A DNA stretch of 64,000 nucleotides from Streptosporangium oxazolinicum (GTDB lineage: Bacteria > Actinomycetota > Actinomycetes > Streptosporangiales > Streptosporangiaceae), in assembly GCF_039537505.1 (NCBI RefSeq), contig NZ_BAABAQ010000006.1, positions 1-64,000 of the forward strand, given 5' to 3'. The position numbers and the translations under genes were made by a program. The first letter of the stretch is position 1, and every line of letters starts with the position of its first letter. This document shows, piece by piece, positions 58,595-64,000 of this stretch. The notes below the pieces were generated by a model. That model was not told the origin of the DNA. It made no database searches and worked only from the letters and a program-made list of their open reading frames with translations.

Positions 58595-59323
58595 TTACTG
58601 AGCCACCTCCGCCCCGGAGATGGCGACTGGAGCGGCGGGGCGGCGGTCCCACCAGGGGCGACGAGGGCGCTCCGACCTCAAACTGGCCATCTCGGTGACC
58701 AGCCCCTCCACGGCCAAGCCCACGCTGGCGATGTCACCCCGGCCCTTGGCCAGGACGTCCAGGCCGGTGGCGATGGCAGCCAGACTGCCGGTTACCGCCT
58801 CGCCGATCGGGGCGGCGGCCGAGAGTGCAGCGGTCAGGCCCGCCATCTCCGCGCGGATCGCGGCCAACTCGGCGGTTAGCGCGGTGGCCTGGACCTGGTG
58901 AGCTTGGCGCGTCTGCGCCAGTTCCTCTCGGATGGCCACCAGCGCGTGCGCAGTGGACAGCTGTGCGTCTACCGCTTGCGCCTGCTGGCGGTCTGGGTGC
59001 CACGCGTCAGCAGGGTGGTAGGCCAGGTACCCCTGTGCCAGGTCAGCGTGCGTCACCCGGCACCCCTCGGCGTGAGTTTGCGCCCACGCTCGCGCTATCC
59101 CCAGCGCGTGCTCCCCGTCCTCGATCAAGATGCGGGTGGGAGCGCCCCAGTGCTCCCTGCCCCACCAGACGGTTTCTTCCGCGCCGCATCCGGCACAGGT
59201 AGCGACGGTCTGGTCTGGGCCGTAGGAGTCGTAGCGGCCGGCGCGCTCGGCGATCGTCACGGACAGACCGCCCACGGTCATGTATCGGGCGCGGAACCCC
59301 TTGGGAGTCGCGGCGGCGGTCAC
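58595..59323 (-). CDS. Hypothetical protein of integrative element, zinc knuckle plus coiled coil
   Basis: 242 residues. N-terminal half has a CAGCG pair and WWGREHWGAPTRILIEDG, the C-terminal half (about 120-210) is a long Ala/Glu/Leu coiled coil (LAAIRAEMAGLTAALSAAAP), and a basic WWDRR tail ends it. GTG at 59323 overlaps the upstream gene by 4 bp (GTGA). Similar proteins occur in actinomycete integrative elements, but the role is unknown. Confidence 0.75.
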   Translation of the reverse strand: MTAAATPKGFRARYMTVGGLSVTIAERAGRYDSYGPDQTVATCAGCGAEETVWWGREHWGAPTRILIEDGEHALGIARAWAQTHAEGCRVTHADLAQGYLAYHPADAWHPDRQQAQAVDAQLSTAHALVAIREELAQTRQAHQVQATALTAELAAIRAEMAGLTAALSAAAPIGEAVTGSLAAIATGLDVLAKGRGDIASVGLAVEGLVTEMASLRSERPRRPWWDRRPAAPVAISGAEVAQ

Positions 59324-59571
59324 CAGGTCACCTCCGCCGGCGTCGCGCCGGCGTCGGCGGCCTCCCTTAGGAGGTCATCAAGGATGTCGGCAGCTGCAGC
59401 GCGACGTGCCCTCATGTCGTCCCAGCTCTCGCCGGGCAGGATCGGTGCGTTGAGGTCGGGGTGCATGTGTGTCAGCACGTAGGCCAAGGGGCGGACGTCG
59501 ATGTCCAACGATGGTGGCGCCCCGGCTTCCACAGGCGACACACCGGAGGGAACGGCAGAGTGACGGGGCAT
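59320..59571 (-). CDS. Hypothetical 83-residue protein of integrative element
   Basis: ATG 59571 with GAGAGG upstream. Acidic and helical C-terminal half (DDMRARRAAAADILDDLLRE), coupled by GTGA overlap to the 242-residue gene. No recognised domain. Confidence 0.7.
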   Translation of the reverse strand: MPRHSAVPSGVSPVEAGAPPSLDIDVRPLAYVLTHMHPDLNAPILPGESWDDMRARRAAAADILDDLLREAADAGATPAEVTW

Positions 59572-59625
59572 CGTGGGAGTACCTCTCTGAACTGGTGGAT
59601 GAGGGGTCGGCGGGTGCGGTCGGAG

Positions 59626-59776
59626 TGCCCCGGCAGGGAGTCGAACCCTGCCTGCGACCATCGGGGCGGTAGATCGGTGGGCTCTTTGCGGGAGGTATGG
59701 GTTGCTCCCGTTGTAGGCAGAGCCCTGCCCTCCGGCTGCCAAGGTGCCGGGAACCTCGGCCCCCTCTATCCGGGGC
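59626..59776 (-). other. tRNA-like 3' half with distant matching acceptor strand
   Basis: On the minus strand, CAGGG-TTCGACT-CCCTG forms a perfect T arm followed by acceptor strand CCGGGGC and A (59626-59633). The exactly complementary GCCCCGG lies 143 nt upstream (59770-59776) instead of the usual 65. Between them are other stems: CCGGC/GCCGG, GGGCTCT/AGAGCCC enclosing CGGGAG/CTCCCG. No normal D or anticodon arm is visible. It may be a decayed or rearranged tRNA, an attachment-site relic, or a structured RNA. Confidence 0.4.
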
Positions 59777-59888
59777 CCCTTGAAGTGCGTATGCACAGCC
59801 CGTCGGAGCACGGCTTGACGCCGCCTTCCCAGGTCTTCCATCTGTGCAGGCTGAAGCAGTAATGCGGATATTTGACTAGACGATCGTA

Positions 59889-59960
59889 TTGAGACGGTTC
59901 ACCTGTCTCAAGACAGTAGTTAGGAGCGACTGGCTCGTCAAGCTCTCTGTCGTAAGACGG
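59889..59960. promoter_or_regulatory. Palindromic operators upstream of GntR gene
   Basis: CTGTCT-CA-AGACAG (59903-59916) is a perfect 14-bp palindrome, overlapping TTGAGAC (59889-59895)/GTCTCAA (59905-59911). A variant CTGTCGTAAGACGG lies at 59947-59960. AGACGGTT occurs at 59892 and 59955. These sites precede the GntR start by 18-90 bp and suit autoregulation and control of the divergent minus-strand genes. Confidence 0.6.
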
Positions 59961-59977
59961 TTAAGTACGCTTGATCC

Positions 59978-60388
59978 GTGGAGAAGCAGAGTCCTCGCGA
60001 GGATGCGGACCGTCATGCGAGCAAGAAGCTCGCTGCGGTTCTGCGCACTGACATTGCAGAGGGGCGGTTGGCCCCCGGTGCTCGACTGCCCTCCTACCGG
60101 CAGCTCGCCGAGAGGCATGGAGTCGTGGTCAACACCGCTCAAGCGGCGGTTCGACTGCTTCAAGCCGAAGGTCTGGTGACGATCCGGCCGGGCAGCGGCA
60201 CCGTTGTTCGGTCAGAGCAGGACGCGCTGCCAGAAGACCTGAGAAGCGAGTTGGAAGAAGTGCGTGGACAACTGCGGCAGACTCGGGAAACTCTGTCCGC
60301 AGCGGAGAAGGCTGTAACAACCCTCCTGGAACGACTCCCTGTCATGGCTTCCGCAGAGACTCGGCGGGAGCCGAGGGATTCCGGCTGA
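59978..60388 (+). CDS. GntR-family regulator (short form)
   Basis: 136 residues: a winged HTH (DIAEGRLAPGARLPSYRQLA, ERHGVVVNTAQAAVRLLQAE, GLVTIRPGSGTVV) and a C-terminal coiled coil (about 88-120) in place of an effector domain. This short form is typical of regulators of actinomycete integrative elements. GTG at 59978 directly follows the operator region, no ribosome-binding site. It likely represses element genes through the palindromes upstream. Confidence 0.9.
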   Translation: MEKQSPREDADRHASKKLAAVLRTDIAEGRLAPGARLPSYRQLAERHGVVVNTAQAAVRLLQAEGLVTIRPGSGTVVRSEQDALPEDLRSELEEVRGQLRQTRETLSAAEKAVTTLLERLPVMASAETRREPRDSG

Positions 60389-60474
60389 TCTGGCGGTTTC
60401 TTTCACGCCTCAAGAGTTGCGGTGACGTTCGGCAAGCAGTAGACGACGCGAATAGACGCGAAGGGGCATCCCCC

Positions 60475-61650
60475 ATGTCCGGAGAGAGCGTACGTGCCGG
60501 CAGTAAGCAGTTCGCCCCGAACAACGTCCTAGTCGCCAAACGTCAGGCGCTCGGATGGAGCCGCAACCGGGCGGCGCGGGAGCTTGAACGGGCGGGCAGG
60601 GATCGAGGGTTAAGCGTCCCGGAGCTTGGGACGATCGAAAAAGCCCTATACCGGCATGAAACGGGCCGCGCTGCTTATAGGGATCCGCTCTATGTCGAGC
60701 TGTACTGCCTTGTCTACGAAGCGACGGTTCAAGACCTTTTCGGGGAAATCGAACCGGCTTCCTCTGCTAACGGCGAAGCGTTTGGGGTTCGTTCTCATAA
60801 GTTCGTTGCGGCTTACATCGGCGCTGAACAGGTTGACGCGCTTATCACGAGGGGAGTGGTTGCCAAGCATCCTCCCCAATGCGGTCTTGAATGCCATGTG
60901 GCAGACGTAGCGCACGCTGAGGGGGAACGTCGCCTCTACGTATGGCCATTCGGCGTTGCGATCTTCCACGTCGTTGAGGAACTTGAGCTTCCCAACATCG
61001 CACGCTTGGCCGTATGGCGCAGGAAGACGTATGCCCGAGAGTTGGAATGGGCCTCAAGTCATCTTTCTGGCTTGACTGGGGCGTTAGTCGAGGCATCCTA
61101 CGTGCTGAGCACTTATTGGCTTCACCAGCCGTCATGGCCAGGGCATGAGATGGACGCAGCGATCCGTATCATGTGTGCGCCACGAGTGCTCTTGGAAAGA
61201 GCCTCAGAGGCTACAGAAGCATCGCTGGCACACGCGGAACTAGTTGAGCGCTCCTTGCTGGCCGAAGGATACGAGCCAGCGGAAATGGTCCCCTTTGGGA
61301 TTAAGGGGATATCGATCGGATATGCCTCTTGGTCTGGAGTCGTTTACTGCCCTACCGCTCCCCGGCGTGCGCTAGCCGAAGACGAGCTTGTCACCATTGA
61401 GCTAGCTACCCAAGCCATTTGGGCGTACTGCGAGCACATTAACCGACAGGTAGAGCAGGGCATGGATCCTGAAGTGCCTGAACCGTACGGCTGGCGCTTC
61501 CTGCGGGGCGTCCGTTCTCGACTGACGAACGCCCGCCCACAGGAGACCGGGCAACACAGGTCTATGCGTACTGCGATCCTGGACACGAGCGGCCTTATCG
61601 GCCACCTTTCCCAGGCGATCGACATCCTTAGAGAAACCAGCGAAAGGTAA
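60475..61650 (+). CDS. XRE-like HTH regulator paired with a cysteine hydrolase
   Basis: 391 residues. N-terminal helix-turn-helix (about 18-75: KRQALGWSRNRAARELERAG, then TIEKALYRHETGR) with an insertion relative to standard XRE proteins, followed by a C-terminal helical domain of unknown type. Only 4 bp separate its stop from the isochorismatase-type gene, so they are one operon. It is less GC-rich than the left half of the window, consistent with acquisition on the island. Confidence 0.75.
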   Translation: MSGESVRAGSKQFAPNNVLVAKRQALGWSRNRAARELERAGRDRGLSVPELGTIEKALYRHETGRAAYRDPLYVELYCLVYEATVQDLFGEIEPASSANGEAFGVRSHKFVAAYIGAEQVDALITRGVVAKHPPQCGLECHVADVAHAEGERRLYVWPFGVAIFHVVEELELPNIARLAVWRRKTYARELEWASSHLSGLTGALVEASYVLSTYWLHQPSWPGHEMDAAIRIMCAPRVLLERASEATEASLAHAELVERSLLAEGYEPAEMVPFGIKGISIGYASWSGVVYCPTAPRRALAEDELVTIELATQAIWAYCEHINRQVEQGMDPEVPEPYGWRFLRGVRSRLTNARPQETGQHRSMRTAILDTSGLIGHLSQAIDILRETSER

Positions 61651-61654
61651 GCCC

Positions 61655-62215
61655 GTGTTCAACAGTTCCGCGGTTCTGGTTGTGGTAGATGTCCAGAACG
61701 GATTTGTGCGGGAGCAGTCGGCCCACGTGGTTCCAGTCATCGTGGACGTAGTGAGTCGCTGGCAGGCCGCAGGCGGCGACGTGGTTTTCACGCAGTACTT
61801 CAATTACGCGGGAAGCAACTTCGAGCGGCTATTCAAATGGTCCAAGCTTATGGAATCACCCGAAACGGATATCGTTCCCGAACTTATTCCGTACGCGAAC
61901 AAGGCAACGGCTGTAGTCGATAAGACTGTGTATAGCTTCTTTAACGAAGAGGGTGTAGCCCTGGTACGAAGCCATGGATGGACCGATATTTACGTTTGTG
62001 GAATCGCCACAGAAAGCTGTGTCCTCAAAACTGCAGTTGACGCCTTCGACTATGGCGACCATCTGACGCCATGGCTTATCGAAAACGCATCGGCAAGCCA
62101 TGCGGGCCGGGCGGCCCACGAGGCCGGGATTCTGGTGGCGTCCCGCTTCATCGGTCCCGGGCAGATCATCAAGGCCTCTGACATTCCATGGGCCAGGCTC
62201 ACCGAAATGGCGTGA
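61655..62215 (+). CDS. Isochorismatase-like cysteine hydrolase
   Basis: 186 residues. Catalytic triad D12 (VVDVQNGF), K90 (VVDKTVYSFF) and C122 (GIATESCV), a canonical cysteine hydrolase of the nicotinamidase/isochorismatase group. The physiological substrate (nicotinamide, carbamoyl or biuret-like amide) is not evident. GTG start at 61655 with AAAGG upstream, coupled to the XRE gene. Confidence 0.92.
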   Translation: MFNSSAVLVVVDVQNGFVREQSAHVVPVIVDVVSRWQAAGGDVVFTQYFNYAGSNFERLFKWSKLMESPETDIVPELIPYANKATAVVDKTVYSFFNEEGVALVRSHGWTDIYVCGIATESCVLKTAVDAFDYGDHLTPWLIENASASHAGRAAHEAGILVASRFIGPGQIIKASDIPWARLTEMA

Positions 62216-62358
62216 GCTGGCGCTGATTCTTCGCCGGGCCTCATTGCAAGGTCCTTGATCTCAACGGCGTAAAGAATAAAGGCTTGTCAATCCCCCGAGG
62301 TCGAGCCAAAGCGCGACGCTACTTTCGATACCCCTTACTTATTGATAAGAGAAACTCC

Positions 62359-63678
62359 ATGACCAACGAAGTTAACGAGCACAGCGAAGACATCGGCGCT
62401 TTCATTTTCGCTCTAACTGCGATACTTCCGCACGGTATCAAAAGTACCAAAGAAGGGGTATCGCTTCCACTTTCGGAAGGCCATTTAGGGGCGGAGGGAT
62501 CAAATTTTATCCCATACGCAGAACTGAATGGCATATTTGACAAGCTGAAATTAGCGAAGAGAATAGACGGCTCCGGGCTAATGTGGCTACGGAGGGCAGA
62601 AATTCTCCTAACTTCCCTCGATGACAGGTCGATCACCGCTTTTCTTCGAGATATCAAGATATCTGGGTATGGGGAAAATTCTATACAGTATGAAGTTGGT
62701 CGCCCATCAAAAGAGTTTCTTGTCTTCACTCTTGCACACCTCTCTCGAAATTCAGAGAAGGAAGGAGCGGGTTGGTGGTCGCAGATCCGGATGCGTATTT
62801 ATAAGCGATCTTATGGAACTCGTCGAACATCTTCAGATAACATCGATGACTCGGTCGATGCTCTTGACTTTTTGGCCAGCATATTTCCTGCGATTACGCT
62901 GAAAATAACTGCTCCTGCTGAACGTTCCGATTTTGAGGCTCTCGCAAATTCTTTCTTGTTTCATTGGGCCTACAACTTCGATGCGGCGGTTCGGTCGAGT
63001 AATGGGTTTGATCAATTTACGCGAAGCACAAGAATTCGGCGCACTCGTAGGTCTAAGTCGCAAACCTTCGATGCGCCGATGAGGGTCTATCACCCTGATC
63101 TGACTCAGCACTATCTTATGGGGGTGGCGGCGCGAGTTCCCCTACTCGAATACCTTTCTTACTATCACATCGCTGAGCACTTCTTCGAAAAGGTATTTCA
63201 GGATGACCTTGTCGAAAGAGTTCGCCTGACAATTACTGACCCGTCCTTCTCTGTAAGAAGATCAAAAGATATTCAGGATCTCATTAAGATAGTAACTAAG
63301 TCTCAACGTCAAGTTCGCGAGGAAGGGGGTCGAAATGAACTGAGATCTCTTCAACTCACTCTCGAACGCTTCGTTGACCGCGATAGGCTTGTGAATGATC
63401 TAAATGCGTACGATAGCTCGCTCGTGGCGCATTATGGAAGCAATGCGGTTGCTTTTGCAGATGCCGACAAGGTGGATTTGCAGGAGAGTGATTTAGGGAG
63501 GGTTTTTGGAGCCCTATCGCGGCGCATATATAAGGTGAGGAACTCTCTGGTTCATGCTAAAGACGGCGCATATCCGAGATATGCCCCATTTATGCATGAT
63601 GTGGACCTCTCTCAAGAAGTGCCCTTAATGCGATTCATTTCAGAGCAAATAATTATTGCTCATGGAAAAGTTATTTGA
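62359..63678 (+). CDS. AT-richer hypothetical protein with C-terminal HEPN-type motif
   Basis: 439 residues from ATG 62359 (AAGAGAAA upstream). No signal or membrane segment. Middle section contains LLEYLSYYHIAEHFFEKVFQ and the C-terminus YKVRNSLVHAKDG, giving R394-x4-H399, the catalytic motif of HEPN ribonucleases; the two segments together match the helical HEPN core (Apea-like). The N-terminal 250 residues are not recognised. Base composition is near half GC and codon use is far less GC3-biased than the neighbours, a strong sign of transfer. HEPN proteins commonly act in antiphage abortive infection. Confidence 0.72.
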   Translation: MTNEVNEHSEDIGAFIFALTAILPHGIKSTKEGVSLPLSEGHLGAEGSNFIPYAELNGIFDKLKLAKRIDGSGLMWLRRAEILLTSLDDRSITAFLRDIKISGYGENSIQYEVGRPSKEFLVFTLAHLSRNSEKEGAGWWSQIRMRIYKRSYGTRRTSSDNIDDSVDALDFLASIFPAITLKITAPAERSDFEALANSFLFHWAYNFDAAVRSSNGFDQFTRSTRIRRTRRSKSQTFDAPMRVYHPDLTQHYLMGVAARVPLLEYLSYYHIAEHFFEKVFQDDLVERVRLTITDPSFSVRRSKDIQDLIKIVTKSQRQVREEGGRNELRSLQLTLERFVDRDRLVNDLNAYDSSLVAHYGSNAVAFADADKVDLQESDLGRVFGALSRRIYKVRNSLVHAKDGAYPRYAPFMHDVDLSQEVPLMRFISEQIIIAHGKVI

Positions 63679-63710
63679 CGGTGTGGTAGATCGGTTGAGC
63701 AAAATCTGCC

Positions 63711-63795
63711 ACGCGGCGGGTGCTGGGTGAGGAGCACCCCTCCACGTTGGCCAGCCGCAACAACCTGGCAACCGTGCTTTCGAAGCTGGGCCGCT
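63711..63795 (+). pseudogene. Fragment of a TPR-repeat gene
   Basis: The frame around 63711-63795 reads RRVLGEEHPSTLASRNNLAT, then VLSKLGR. This is one unit of the kinesin-light-chain-type TPR (LGxEHPxTLxSRNNLA) common at the C-terminus of actinomycete STAND/NB-ARC proteins. It loses similarity immediately after LGR and has no start context. A remnant left by deletion. Confidence 0.65.
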
Positions 63796-63889
63796 TGTGG
63801 GTCGTCCGAAGTAGGCCAACGATGACAGGCGACAGGCTGACGTGGCCTCTTCGCTGGAGCTGTCATTACTTCGTTTGTACGCATTCCTG

Positions 63890-63921
63890 CGCGCGCTGCG
63901 CTTAAACACGCGCAGCGCGCG
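63890..63921 (+). terminator. 12-bp perfect GC hairpin
   Basis: CGCGCGCTGCGC (63890-63901) and GCGCAGCGCGCG (63910-63921) with loop TTAAACAC. Followed by TGCTTGTCG, no T run. It may end transcription from the HEPN gene 212 bp upstream. Nothing else is seen between 63922 and the window end. Confidence 0.5.
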
Positions 63922-64000
63922 TGCTTGTCGCCCTTGGCTCACAGCTGCGCAGCTCGCCAAGGGGGGCCAGCTCTACCTAGTCAGCAACGTCTTCATGCTG

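Noticed and set aside
59626..59700. Ordinary 73-nt tRNA gene on the minus strand
   Set aside because: The base-paired 5' acceptor, D arm and anticodon arm are missing at the expected distance; only the T arm and 3' acceptor are normal.

Overview
This 64 kb window is chromosomal DNA of a high-GC actinomycete. The coding sequence is extremely G/C-rich at third positions. Many starts are GTG or TTG, and many genes lack an obvious ribosome-binding site, which suggests leaderless mRNAs. The family content fits a filamentous actinomycete of the Streptosporangiales or Streptomyces type: SigE-type ECF sigma factor, PknB-like kinases with ectodomains, F420-type LLM oxidoreductase, LAL regulator, Uma2, SURF1 and DUF3817. 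The genus cannot be fixed from the sequence alone.

Layout. 1-20 kb is ordinary accessory metabolism and regulation: a partial Cys-rich protein, an HAD/XRE gene pair, a semialdehyde-type aldehyde dehydrogenase, aldose 1-epimerase, a LysE exporter, a LysR regulator divergent from a cysteine-dioxygenase-type cupin, an M20 dipeptidase, a class III aminotransferase followed by alanine dehydrogenase, a Sel1-repeat protein, a TauE/SafE-cupredoxin fusion, an ECF sigma factor with its membrane partner, and a NarL-type two-component system. 20-29 kb holds gamma-glutamyltransferase, repetitive spacer DNA, SURF1, and a three-gene operon (carotenoid oxygenase, thiolase, LLM oxidoreductase) divergent from a tandem-domain HxlR regulator.

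29.4-36.1 kb is the most distinctive chromosomal locus. Four membrane Ser/Thr kinase-type genes overlap one another by 4-8 bp, with one small repetitive open frame wedged between the last two. Two encode intact kinases and two encode clear pseudokinases (one lacks the whole N-lobe), and all four carry related extracellular domains. 36-49 kb holds an acyl-CoA ligase, an arylamine N-acetyltransferase next to an ABC-permease remnant, an OmpR-type regulator with a 1252-residue histidine kinase fused to a DUF4153-like membrane domain, and a coherent D-amino-acid catabolic set (D-aminoacylase, D-serine-dehydratase-type PLP enzyme, RidA). 49-55 kb has a LysE exporter, a large LAL regulator, a lone receiver protein, two DnaA-box-like sites and an NlpC/P60 hydrolase.

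From 55.4 kb to the right end the window is a genomic island that starts at a tRNA-Arg(CCG). A tyrosine integrase abuts the tRNA but carries an in-frame stop. A 1.3 kb IS3-family element sits just upstream of it and truncates a small membrane-protein gene. Beyond are small conserved-element genes, a GntR regulator with palindromic operators, an XRE regulator paired with a cysteine hydrolase, and a visibly AT-richer gene encoding a protein with a C-terminal HEPN-type R-x4-H motif, a candidate defence RNase. The right boundary of the island is not in the window.
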